Shown here: one piece after another, positions 34,378-42,780 of the stretch | Position numbering within the stretch: position 1 is the stretch's first letter | How the letters are laid out: every line of letters begins with the position of its first letter | Assembly (NCBI RefSeq): GCF_947489355.1 | Contig: NZ_CANLDD010000008.1 | Span: 49,652-113,651, forward strand | Reading direction: 5' to 3' | DNA from: an uncultured Microbulbifer sp. | Lineage (GTDB): Bacteria > Pseudomonadota > Gammaproteobacteria > Pseudomonadales > Cellvibrionaceae | DNA length: 64,000 bases | Position numbers and translations under genes: made by a program | The notes under the pieces: model-generated | The model's database searches: none | Told to the model about the DNA's origin: nothing | What the model saw: the letters and a program-made list of their open reading frames with translations, nothing else

Positions 34378-34770
34378 CTACTGTGGCACCAGGGCGGAAC
34401 GCAAGGTCACTGGCTTGCCGTCTTGACTGTGTTTGCCTTCCCAGGCAGTGTACGAGAAGGTAACCGTTTGCGGTGCTGCACGGGATTGCACAGACTTTCG
34501 AGGCGCCCCCTCTGCCCCTCGGGGCTATGTTTTTTCATTGGGTCGGTGCTTGAATGGCCTGAGGATGGCTGGGGGCTGATCGGTTGGGTCCTCCTCGAGC
34601 GCCCAAGCTTCGTCCAACAGTTGCAGCAAACGCACGGCCCGCACCACCCGGTTACCCCTGCCGGGCGCAATGTGCAGATCCACAACCTTATCTCTGATGG
34701 CGACCGGTGTGATAGTAAAATACCCGCCCAGGTCCAGTGGCTGAAACAATCGACAGGGTAATATAGGCAT
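34378..34770 (-). pseudogene. Unrecognised gene with an in-frame amber stop
   Basis: From ATG 34770, with AAGGAG 9 bases upstream, an 81-codon frame runs to TAG at 34525-34527. It contains LDLGGYFTITPVAIRDKVVD and RAVRLLQLLDEAWALEEDPT. The same frame stays open after the TAG for 48 more codons with protein-like composition (QTVTFSYTAWEGKHSQDGKP, then VTLRSALVPQ) and ends in TAG at 34378. I do not recognise the product. A point mutation in one original gene of 130 codons, or two adjacent genes, would explain it; amber readthrough is possible but unsupported. A weak continuation of coding-like sequence downstream runs into copy B. Confidence 0.45.
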
Positions 34771-35369
34771 CTTTATTGGCTCCTTGAGTTGCCTGTGACG
34801 GAAAGGCGCAGGAAAAGTGCATCGGTTTGAACCACTTCTCTCGCCGCAGGCATGATCCTTGTGAGGAAAAGAAAAGGGAAACTTGCAGAAAGGGTGCGCA
34901 GCCAGACAGGCGGTGCGCGGCTGAAGTAAAAGACCACACCAATCATCACGCAACACCACAGCACACTCCGCCGCCGGGGGCAGAAGTGACTCGAAAAGCT
35001 CGCCTTCAGGGAGACGTTTATTGAAGACGAACGAGTGTATGGCGTATCATTCAAGACAGCCTCGCTAGATAGGTCATTTATCTATTGGGGTTAGCCATCT
35101 CTCGGTGTTGGCTCACTGGGAGGTGGCGTTTTTCTCTCATTTACGCGGTCGTGGTGCGGTCCTTCATTGTTTGTTGAAGACTTGTTGTAGTTATCGATTT
35201 CCTGCGAGGGCTCCCGTTCAGGGCGCCTCGCAGAGTGAATAATGATCGTAGCGCTGTTTTTATCTATTTTTTCTTCGTTTGCGCTGGCTTACCGGTTGGG
35301 TGCTATGTCAGCGGAGCTACCGTAATCGCTTTTTGCAAAGAATTCAATCAAGCAGAAGCTTTAGATGAC
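34771..35369. other. Stretch without supported gene; one strong hairpin
   Basis: About 600 bases. Open frames here have no ribosome sites or domains. A stable stem-loop lies at 35203-35234 (CTGCGAGG/CCTCGCAG with an inner GGC/GCC), which may be a terminator relic or recombination-site relic. Confidence 0.45.
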
Positions 35370-35578
35370 ACTAAGTTTAGTTTCCCCATTAGCTGGCGAA
35401 GACATTTGCCATGCATGGGGGCATCAGCAATCCGTTCCCAGGGAATCCGGGGCATGTTTGGTAAGGGGTATCCGGGTGAAATTTCACCATCCGAACGAGT
35501 GGCTGAATGCACTGCCGTATACGGACCCGCACGTACGCTGGTGTGGGAAGGGCGGGCTAAAACCCGCCTTTACTCGAT
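35370..35578 (+). mobile_element. Group II intron, 3' fragment
   Basis: It resembles the 3' end of the intron at 37480-38441: CTGGCGAAGACATTTGCCAT, then TGAAATTTCACCATCCGAAC, a domain V-like CCGTATACGGACCCGCACGT and a last hairpin GGCGGG/CCCGCC before TTTACTCGAT. Short pieces of the maturase C-terminus (FHHPNEW) are readable. The 5' part is missing. Its 3' junction lies 22 bases beyond the stop of the S41-like gene, where an attC site would be expected. Confidence 0.75.
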
Positions 35579-35600
35579 TATTTTTCAATTTAAGTTGTCG

Positions 35601-37361
35601 TTATTTAATAGCATCGAGTATCTGTATCATCACAGAATCTTCACCTGAAAAGTAGCTCTCGGAAGACTGTGTTACAGGTAAATGGGGAGCTATCCAGATG
35701 CGATGGTCTTCAGCCTTCGACGCTTGGTGATATTGCGACGAGATAATCCCCCAGACACCACTGTACGGAAGCTTGAACCAACCCGCCTCACCTAGGTGAT
35801 TTGGCTTACTTCCACTGGGCTCGCCAACAATAATGGCATTTGTCAATCTATTAAGATCAGCAAGTAACAGATGAGCAGCAGAGAATGTATTACGACCAAC
35901 TATAATGAACAACTTGTTATCTTTATTTTTCTCTACAAAGTAAATTAATGTGCTTATGAGTGGCGGTAAAATTGAACCATTTCCACCACTGTTATGTCGC
36001 AGATCTAATACGAGGTTACCTATGTTGTTCTGCTTGATGCGCTGTCGAATTTCTTCGCTGAATTGAGAAAGAGACTGTGACTCACTCTGAGCTACCGCAT
36101 TGAACTGTAGGTAAAGATAGTTGTCTTTCTCGTGCTCTGCATACCAGTAATTTTCAATTTTTCTTTTCAGGTAATCTGGATTGTTGATCGTTTCAAGCGC
36201 TGGTAGTGTTGGGAAACCTGTAAACTGGAATGACTCCCCAGGAAAACTTACTCGTGTATTATTGCCATTCTTATCGACTAAAGTAAAAGCAACATCATTA
36301 ATGTCGTTAACTATTTTGATTCCTTCTAGTACCTCGGGTAGTGTCAGATAATAGGGCCCCAGCCAATACTGTTGCATTTCATTATCTCTGGCGTTAACAC
36401 TCGCTATCTTTTTCATTACTTGTTCTACGGGCGTATTAGCCACCGAAACTACTCTACGACCTATCAAATGCTTATAATTGGAGCTGGCTTTTACAATATA
36501 AATACCATCGCTAAACCAATAGAACTGAACTGGCAGGCGAGTAAAAGATCCTTTCAGAGAGTGTGTGGGTACAATAAAGTTATGCCCGTTCCCGACAGTG
36601 GCCAACAACTCCATAAATTTAAAGACAATTTGTTGATCGTTCAAGCTTGGAATCTTTTCGGCGATTGACTTGGATTTTAATTCAAGCTGTTCTGCAGAAC
36701 TTCTATGGTATGGATCTACATGCAGTCGCTTAATCTCATCCAGCAAAAAATATAAATCATGTCGCCACGCATCATTTCTTGATAAACCAGAATCTAAGAA
36801 CTCTCCTGAGAGCTTTTTGTACTCTGGAGAATGAGCGATTTTTTCAAACTGAGTGTTTTTAATGAGAGATTTTCTATCATCCCATCTGTACTCTAATGCC
36901 ATTTGTAGCCAATCTAGTGCCTTTTGCTTTTTGCCAATAGCAGAATAGCATTGCGCTATTTTAATCATGATATCGTTAGACGGTGATGAAGCAGATTTTA
37001 CCCCTGTCATAATAGTGCCAAGCTGAAGCGCTTGCTCTAGCGGTAGTATTGCTTTTTGATATTGCTCAGTTTGTAGGTATCCATGTCCAAGTAAAAACCA
37101 CGTATCGCCATCGTCTTCGTACTGTTTGGTCAACTTTTCAAGCAGTGGAATAGCTTTATTCCACTGTTGACTTTTTGCAAAGTTGATGGCTTGAGTGCGC
37201 AATGCCCAATACTTGGCAGCATTATCTGGAAAATTAGATGATGGCGATCGATCGATTACTTCGTTGGCCAATAGATAGGGTTTGGATGTAGCGAATACTG
37301 GCGCAATAGTACATGCTATTACCAGAGACACGAGTATAAATATTTTTTTCATAAAACTCAT
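35601..37361 (-). CDS. Exported TPR plus S41-like peptidase domain protein
   Basis: 586 residues with a signal peptide (MKKIFILVSLVIACTIAPVFA; a start at 37352 is equally possible). Residues about 45-190 carry tetratricopeptide-type helices (AIPLLEKLTKQYEDDGDTWF, LLGHGYLQTEQYQKAILPLE). The C-terminal half is tail-specific protease-like: VLDLRHNSGGNGSILPPLIS and IIVGRNTFSAAHLLLADLNR, where the Ser of TFSAA is at the S41 nucleophile position, then GEPSGSKPNHLGEAGW. The substrate is unknown. The gene is large for an integron cassette, but an attC site precedes it on the same strand and an intron end follows it. Confidence 0.8.
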   Translation of the reverse strand: MSFMKKIFILVSLVIACTIAPVFATSKPYLLANEVIDRSPSSNFPDNAAKYWALRTQAINFAKSQQWNKAIPLLEKLTKQYEDDGDTWFLLGHGYLQTEQYQKAILPLEQALQLGTIMTGVKSASSPSNDIMIKIAQCYSAIGKKQKALDWLQMALEYRWDDRKSLIKNTQFEKIAHSPEYKKLSGEFLDSGLSRNDAWRHDLYFLLDEIKRLHVDPYHRSSAEQLELKSKSIAEKIPSLNDQQIVFKFMELLATVGNGHNFIVPTHSLKGSFTRLPVQFYWFSDGIYIVKASSNYKHLIGRRVVSVANTPVEQVMKKIASVNARDNEMQQYWLGPYYLTLPEVLEGIKIVNDINDVAFTLVDKNGNNTRVSFPGESFQFTGFPTLPALETINNPDYLKRKIENYWYAEHEKDNYLYLQFNAVAQSESQSLSQFSEEIRQRIKQNNIGNLVLDLRHNSGGNGSILPPLISTLIYFVEKNKDNKLFIIVGRNTFSAAHLLLADLNRLTNAIIVGEPSGSKPNHLGEAGWFKLPYSGVWGIISSQYHQASKAEDHRIWIAPHLPVTQSSESYFSGEDSVMIQILDAIK

Positions 37362-37381
37362 TTGTTGATTTTTTTGAGAAA

Positions 37382-37479
37382 GGTAACGCCCAGCTAAACT
37401 GTCGGAACAGAGTTGGTTGTTTTGTGCTATTTACGCACAAAATAAGCTACGCGGTGAAGGTTATATTTTAGCCGCTTGT
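37382..37479 (-). repeat. Integron attC site, split by a group II intron
   Basis: Joining 37479 to 38442, the bases flanking the intron, restores GTTAGGC (GCCTAAC on the minus strand), the attC outer core. On the minus strand the site then reads AAGCGGCTAAAAT, a central hairpin TTTTGTGC/GCACAAAA, GTTTAGCTGGGC and GTTACC. The GCTAAA/TTTAGC pair forms the inner boxes, so the R''-L''-L'-R' layout is complete over about 103 bp. It follows the acetyltransferase gene at 38.4-38.9 kb and precedes the S41-like gene, exactly as between two cassettes. Confidence 0.75.
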
Positions 37480-38441
37480 GTACGCCCAGCATGGGCAGGA
37501 ACTAATGCGATGAAGGTCCTCTGTGAGAGAGTTGGGTCACTGGGCTAGCGGTGATCATAACTACTAGCCGAAGGCAAGGGCAACCCCGAGAAGGGCTGTG
37601 TGGAGGAAGCCCGAACACAAACCTTGGGGCCGACGGACAAAAATCGTATATAAGGCCCAGCCCCAGGAAGAAGTTAGCACAAGATAACAAAGTCCGCAGG
37701 CTTGAGGGGTAGGGCAAATGCGGCGGTTGTGCAGGGACATTTCATGTCTTTATCCGGGGGTGTCTGTGTCACTGGCAGGGTCGATGGTATCTCCATTTAT
37801 GACTATCCCCGGTGGATAAAGTCACGCTGGCTCGCACTGCACCGAGCCCTGGTTGAGAGCTACTACCAACCCCAACCCGTCAAACGGGTCGCAACACCCA
37901 AGTCCTCGGGGGCAAAGGCCACCTGGGGATAGCCACAGTACACGACCGCGTGATCCAGTAAGCGATCAGCCAAGTGCTGACGCCAATCCTAGGCCCGACC
38001 TTCTCCAATCACAGCTATGACTTCAGGCCTGGTAGACGTGCTTAGGACGCAGTTAGCCCTATCCAGCACTGCATCAAGCGGGGCCTGAAAAGCCCCTTGC
38101 TCTTATGCGATAAATGGGTTCGCAGGTGTCTGCGCATGTGTTTTTTCAAGCAGTGGTGCAGACTCCGAACGCGTATTCGCCATCCCAGTCCACAGAGTGT
38201 ACCGGAACGCTGGGCGGTATCGGTCGGATTGAGTTCCAAGGGGCCGTACCGGCTGGCGAAGACGTTTGCAGTGCATCAAGGAATCTGCAATCAAGTCCTG
38301 GCGAATCTAGGACTTGTTGCGATAAGGGATAACTGGGGGAAATTTCACTCTCCGAACGAAGTGCTTTAGTGAACCGCGAGATACAGACCCGCCTGTACGG
38401 TGGTGAGTGGAGGGCGTGCTAGAAACCTACCATTACCCGAT
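37480..38441 (+). mobile_element. Group II intron (attC-targeting, class C-like), degenerate
   Basis: The 5' end GTACGCCCAGCATGGGC, the domain I block GGTCACTGGGCTAGCGGTGA, then TCATAACTACTAGCCGAAGG, and the 3' end domain V/VI region ending CATTACCCGAT are typical of bacterial group II introns. At 962 nt it is far shorter than an intact element (about 1.9 kb) because the encoded reverse transcriptase is mostly deleted. It is inserted in the GTT core of an attC site (GT/TAGGC), the known preference of class C-attC introns, and lies antisense to the cassette genes. Confidence 0.8.
37730..38370 (+). pseudogene. Remnant of the intron-encoded reverse transcriptase/maturase
   Basis: Pieces of the LtrA-type protein appear in order but in different frames. 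First WIKSRWLALHRALVESYYQP and QPVKRVATPKSSG (RT start); then, after a shift, TVHDRVIQQAISQVL and FSNHSYDFRPGR. After a large deletion come the maturase end CDKWVRRCLRMCFFKQWCRL and LAKTFAVHQGICNQVLANLG. The catalytic YADD region is absent, so the protein is dead; splicing or movement would need a maturase in trans. Confidence 0.75.
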
Positions 38442-38913
38442 TAGGCTTCGTTGACAAGTTTTTTGACATGAATTTGCTATACGGGTCTTCTACATAATCA
38501 GCAAAGGGCTTACAATACTCAAAACCATATTTTTCGTAAAGCCGGTGAGCAGGTTTGAAAAAAGGCATAGAACCTGTTTCTAAACTCAGTCTTTTGTAAC
38601 CACTTTCAGTTGAGATTTCTATGATGTGCTCAAGTATGAGTGAAGCGATCCCTTTGTTTCTGAATTCAGGACCTGTTCGCATAGACTTAATTTCTGCGTG
38701 ACTAGAATCCAGCTCTTTGATTGCACCACAACCCGCTAACTTATTTTCATCCCAAACAGTCCAAAATGTAACATTTGATGACTTCAATGCTTCTAAATCT
38801 AAAGCATGTTTACTTTCCGGCGGAGAAATTGCTCTCATATCCTCTAAGTGTTCTTCGAGAAATTGAGCAACCAAAGGGCTTGAAAGATCATCAACTTCTA
38901 TTCTCACCGACAT
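38419..38913 (-). CDS. GNAT-family N-acetyltransferase (cassette gene)
   Basis: 164 residues as read. GNAT motifs are present: TVWDENKLAGCGAIKELDSS, IKSMRTGPEFRNKGIASLIL (RxxGxA-type acetyl-CoA loop) and RLSLETGSMPFFKPAHRLYE. The target is unknown. The last residues (NRVMVGF) are encoded by the 3' end of the group II intron, which lies antisense across the stop region; before insertion the gene probably ended within or at the attC core (CCTAAC). It is AT-rich and transcribed toward the attC site, as cassette genes are. Confidence 0.82.
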   Translation of the reverse strand: MSVRIEVDDLSSPLVAQFLEEHLEDMRAISPPESKHALDLEALKSSNVTFWTVWDENKLAGCGAIKELDSSHAEIKSMRTGPEFRNKGIASLILEHIIEISTESGYKRLSLETGSMPFFKPAHRLYEKYGFEYCKPFADYVEDPYSKFMSKNLSTKPNRVMVGF

Positions 38914-39039
38914 GTCACCCTTTTGATTTTAGCGTTTTTTGTTTATGTATAGAAGTCCCACGCCTCAATAATGGGTCGAAGCACGCAAAGCTGAGACCCA
39001 GCCCCGAAGGGGCGAAATTGATTGGCTTGCTAAAAGACA

Positions 39040-39393
39040 TTAGACACGACCCCTGAGCTTATTAAATAGATTGTGCCAAAAAGTGGATGCGCTAACAAGC
39101 CATAAGCCAATTGCTAACTGGAACACCAAACCAGCAGGCCAAAGAATGCTTGATGATGCTATTTCCACTGTATTTGGTATGAATGATAGTGAGCGTGGTA
39201 GATAAGCTAGGGCATTAACTACAAAGTACAAACCTGCTAGCTGAAACAATACTTTTTGAGAGTCGCTACTCAATGTTGCCTCGAAATTAGATTTGGCACG
39301 GCTCAATACTGAGTTCGCCGCTTTATTAATTAAGTAAACTGCGATGAGCCCGGCCAGGATAATTGCTCCAATGAGGCCGGCATAAGCACCCAT
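39040..39393 (-). CDS. Small membrane protein of unknown function
   Basis: 117 residues with three probable membrane helices: residues about 3-22 (AYAGLIGAIILAGLIAVYLI), 50-70 (VLFQLAGLYFVVNALAYLPR) and 85-108 (LWPAGLVFQLAIGLWLVSAS). The family was not recognised. It shares strand, low GC and spacing with its neighbours. After its stop a GTCTAAT, a tight GCCCC-TTCG-GGGGC-type hairpin and a TTTTAGC/GCTAAAA pair occur before the next gene, which could be a decayed attC site. Confidence 0.6.
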   Translation of the reverse strand: MGAYAGLIGAIILAGLIAVYLINKAANSVLSRAKSNFEATLSSDSQKVLFQLAGLYFVVNALAYLPRSLSFIPNTVEIASSSILWPAGLVFQLAIGLWLVSASTFWHNLFNKLRGRV

Positions 39394-39531
39394 AGGTATT
39401 TCATGTTGCTGATATTGTGCGACGCTGGTGAATAGTAATACAAAGCTTGGTAAATTCAGAATTAGCTGAATTAAAAGTCAAATTGAAAAAATCCTTAATG
39501 CGATTGCTGTGTAATCATGATTTGCTTTTTA

Positions 39532-39612
39532 ACGTTGTCAACAAGGGTGGCCTAAGCAGAGCGTAGGCCGTCCAACCCACTAATCTAACGGCCGGGTAGG
39601 CCGGCTTGGATT
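39532..39612 (-). repeat. Cluster of palindromes, attC-like remnant
   Basis: On the minus strand two GTTRRRY matches (GTTAGAT and GTTGGAC) lie 17 bases apart, next to GGCCTA/TAGGCC and GGCCGG/CCGGCC hairpins, directly after the stop of the frameshifted membrane gene. The position fits an attC site, but the arms cannot be paired into one clean R-L-L-R structure. Confidence 0.35.
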
Positions 39613-39614
39613 GA

Positions 39615-39903
39615 TTATGGAACATGGCTGAATACTAGATGATCCTGAATTATCCCATAAACAGCGAGACTCACCACAACACTACTCGGAACATAATAAC
39701 GTGTTCTTTTAAGAGGAAGAACCAAGATAACCAATGAAGAGGCAATTGCTGAAACTACAGCAACACCAAACCAGGTAGCTTTTTAACCCTGGCGCGATCA
39801 CTAATAACACATATGTCACGGGGAGGAAACTTGATGCAAGCAGGCAGGCTATAAACTTCCATAGATATCTGCTTGATACTTTTTTCCGGTCAACTTGATT
39901 CAA
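39615..39903 (-). pseudogene. Frameshifted small membrane protein
   Basis: From a TTG start (AGAAGGAG upstream) the frame reads a basic N-terminus and a helix (FIACLLASSFLPVTYVLLVI), then loses sense after an A5 run near 39785. One A fewer would continue as KATWFGVAVVSAIASSLVIL, then VLPLKRTRYYVPSSVVVSLA, and end at 39615, giving a protein of about 95 residues with three helices. The function is unknown. The error may be real or a sequencing indel in the homopolymer. Confidence 0.5.
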
Positions 39904-39984
39904 TTTCTCCTTCTATACCGCTTAAAGCATGGGAGGCAAAAGCAAAGCGGAGCAGCAGTTTTGACGGCTCGTGCGTTTACCTGT

Positions 39985-40184
39985 GTACGCCCAGCATGGG
40001 TATGAGCTCATGAGATGAAAGTCCTCTGTAGGAGAGCTGGGTCACTGGGCTAGCGGTGATCATAACTATTATTCGATGGCAAAGGCAAGCCCCAGGGTGA
40101 TTCAAGTTAGCACAAGATAACGAAGTCCACAGGTTCGATGGGTAGGGTAAATACGGCGGGGGTGTAGGGAAAGTTCATGTCCTT
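39985..40184 (+). mobile_element. Group II intron, 5' fragment
   Basis: It repeats the first 200 nt of the intron at 37480: GTACGCCCAGCATGGGTATG, GAAAGTCCTCTGTAGGAGAG and GGTCACTGGGCTAGCGGTGA. Similarity stops near 40184, at the point where the encoded protein would begin. The 5' flank ends in CTGT, as at the first copy (TTGT), consistent with an attC-type target. Confidence 0.75.
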
Positions 40185-40592
40185 GTTGAAGCTGTCACCG
40201 ATTTTGTATGGATTAGTCGCATTGAAAATCGTGCTGTGGGATATGCAGGATTTTTCCCTGATGCAGAAGCTTGCCGTCTGCATCTTGGTGGAGTTGTGTA
40301 TGCTGGGAGCCGCGGTTGAGTATCGGAGATTTTTATCTGCAAGAAGCTAAGGGAATTTGCAGATCACAACAGCCCTACTGTAGCCGTAACCAAATCGCTT
40401 GAAAAACTCATTTTACCACCCAATACCATCCTGATTAGATTGCACTAGTTGGGGATAGCTTTTATTCAGTATGTTTTTCAGTCAATGGCGTAATATTCTA
40501 CTTATAAATTTGTCATTGCTGTGGGAAAGGGCAACGTTATCGACTGGGAAATCGCCAAGCATCTGGAGGTGGAAAACGGCGATTTCCTTGAT
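40185..40592. other. Gene remnants between the intron fragment and repeat copy C
   Basis: Two protein-like plus-strand stretches lack starts. One, 40185-40351, ends in a stop (LYGLVALKIVLWDMQDFSLM, then QKLAVCILVELCMLGAAVEY). The other, 40503-40592, reads FVIAVGKGNVIDWEIAKHLE and VENGDFLDSYR and is cut off by repeat copy C. Neither was recognised. Confidence 0.4.
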
Positions 40593-40726
40593 TCCTACCG
40601 GGTCGGAAGGGAAGAATACCCCTCTCCCAGGACACGCTGTGAATACATCCTTGTACGCTCGTAATCGGCATCCATGCCTCATACGATCCTGGGAGAGGGC
40701 TATTCTTCCCTCCTGCTTTACTAGTA
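40593..40726. repeat. Palindromic repeat copy C (134 bp)
   Basis: Ends CCTACCGGGTCGGAAGGGAA and TCCCTCCTGCTTTACTAGTA; inner arms AGAATACCCCTCTCCCAGGA and TCCTGGGAGAGGGCTATTCT. It is nearly the exact reverse complement of copy B. It interrupts a protein-like stretch. Confidence 0.85.
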
Positions 40727-40978
40727 TATTAAATGGATTCTCCTCTTCGGCTAACTCGCCAACCCGTATTCAGGGGGTGAAGCAACCAGAGGGAGTGCCA
40801 TTTATGGCGAGTCGATAAGAGAGAAAATAACTACTGGAGAAACAGTTTGTGCATTCCACTTTCCGCCAATTACCAGCTGGAATACTATACATGTCATTTT
40901 TTATAGGGCGACCCATGGCTACTGCTGACTACACTGGTTACGTATCTCCATTTATAGTTGGAATCCGCAGGAAAGTGA

Positions 40979-41653
40979 ATGATGAAAAGATACAATCTGA
41001 CAGCAATGCTTTGTGCTGCCATATTAATCAGTGGCCAGGCTCTGGCCGAGTATAAAAAAGGCGACTTGATTGTTCGGGTCGGGGGTGTAGCAGTTGACCC
41101 CAATGACGATTCCAATCATCTGCGCTTGAATAGCACAGCCCTGCCAGGCACACGGGTCTACGTAGATACTGGCTATTCCGTTAGTATTACCGGTACCTGG
41201 TTGTTTGCAGACCACTGGGGTCTGGAATTTCTAGCGGCAGCACCATTTAAACACGACCTTGATGTACGCGGTCTGCCAGACCCGGTGACCGGGGAGCTTC
41301 TCGGTCGGGTTCGCCTGGGCGATATCAAACACCTGCCGCCAACTCTTAGCATACAGTGGTACCCGGTATGCATAGAATCCTGGATACAACCTTATATCGG
41401 CCTCGGAGTGAATTACACCCATTTTTTGAGTGAACATATCAACAGTGTGGCTCAGAGCTATTTTGAAACTGTACTCGATGCGAAATCACGGGCAAGACTT
41501 AAGCTGAAAAATTCCTGGGGCCTGGCTGGGGAGGTGGGAATAAACATTGCCTTTGGCCGGGAAAGTCGTTGGCAGTTTAACGCGGCTATCTGGTACCTGG
41601 ATATTGATACCGATGCCACCATTCGCTTTTTTACAGAAGCGCACAGAAAATAA
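40979..41653 (+). CDS. OmpW-family outer membrane protein, C-terminally truncated
   Basis: 224 residues with a signal peptide (MMKRYNLTAMLCAAILISGQALA-EY). OmpW features are clear: GDLIVRVGGVAVDPNDDS, a GTWLFADHWGLEFLAAAPFKHDL block, PPTLSIQWYP and PYIGLGVNYTHF. OmpW is an eight-strand barrel for small hydrophobic compounds. The sequence ends DTDATIRFFTEAHRK, where homologues continue for about 20 residues through the last strand and finish with a terminal aromatic residue. Without that strand and signal, assembly by BAM is doubtful, so this may be a decaying gene. It lies at the edge of the accessory block. Confidence 0.78.
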   Translation: MMKRYNLTAMLCAAILISGQALAEYKKGDLIVRVGGVAVDPNDDSNHLRLNSTALPGTRVYVDTGYSVSITGTWLFADHWGLEFLAAAPFKHDLDVRGLPDPVTGELLGRVRLGDIKHLPPTLSIQWYPVCIESWIQPYIGLGVNYTHFLSEHINSVAQSYFETVLDAKSRARLKLKNSWGLAGEVGINIAFGRESRWQFNAAIWYLDIDTDATIRFFTEAHRK

Positions 41654-42780
41654 AGAAAAAAATTTTGTTATTCTAACGGAGTTGTCGTTTTTTAAGACTT
41701 ATATAATATGCTTTTTTTGGAGATGCCTGTTGAATCTTAAGATGATAGACCTTTTTCCAGCATTTCTAATGAAAAAATTTGCAGAAAAATTTTTAATATT
41801 GCGCGCCTGTGTAACTGCAAGCGTTTCAGTAATAAGGATATGCGCTGATTTCAACTCCTAAATATTCATTTTTAACAGCTTTATGATAAAATAATCCTCT
41901 TATATTATAAGAGGTGCCATTCTGAATTATTCGGCGCCACAAAGCTCAGCTATTTTCCAAGAAACACAAATTATTTTACTTCTACGGCAGAATTTTCTTT
42001 CTGAGCAGCTATCGCATGACCTCTTCAGATGCCTTTAAATTGGGTTCTCGGTGGTCGTCTTGCCAGATCTATCTTGATGAAGACGAATTGTATCGTCACG
42101 CTATCAATACTTTATGTGCTGAAATTTATTCAACGTTCAGCGTAAATAATAAACTATCTTAGTCCGCAATTGTTAATACAGTAAGTCGAATTATCATATA
42201 GGTTAACCGCTGTTTCTGGTGGTCAGATTTGACCTGTCACTATCGTTCACTCGTTCAGGGTAAGGAGTTTGGTTTTACATAAACTGACAAGTTCTATTAG
42301 GAGGCTATTTCAGCGACCGGCTGAATCAAGCAGTATTGCTGGTATTTTATTTGAATTATTTAGAAAGACGATATTTTGGATTTTGCGCAAAGAGATAGAA
42401 GCCATATTCTGTAATTTTTACCGATACGACGGATTGGATAGATCAAAGGGTATGCGACGAACGACCATATTCACGGTAATTGATGAGTCATCGTCGATTT
42501 GAAGATTTCGTGAGTATGTGCAGTTAAAGCAAAATTTAATCACCTGACAGTTTAGGTTTAGAAATTACTACGTTAGTATCACTAGTTTAGATGAGTAGGG
42601 ATTCGAGAGTATATAAAGAATCAAGGAGGTGAAGAGCGCTGTCAGAAGAAGATAAAATTGACGGGACTGTAGCACTGCCCCTCTCCTGGGGCTTTCGTCA
42701 TACCACCCGCTCTGTGGGTGGTCACAGATTTACACAGTTACGATGAATTTAATCGCCAACCACACAAGGAGTCTCAGGCA
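41654..42780. other. AT-rich intergenic stretch
   Basis: About 1.1 kb with no supported gene. ORFs at 41547-41861 and 42269-42502 lack ribosome sites and recognisable domains. A terminator-like hairpin was not found. It probably holds the promoter of the following secreted protein gene. Confidence 0.5.

Noticed and set aside
41930..42160. Protein-like stretch in the AT-rich gap after OmpW
   Set aside because: No start, ribosome site or recognisable motif; frames are short and compositionally ordinary for AT-rich DNA.
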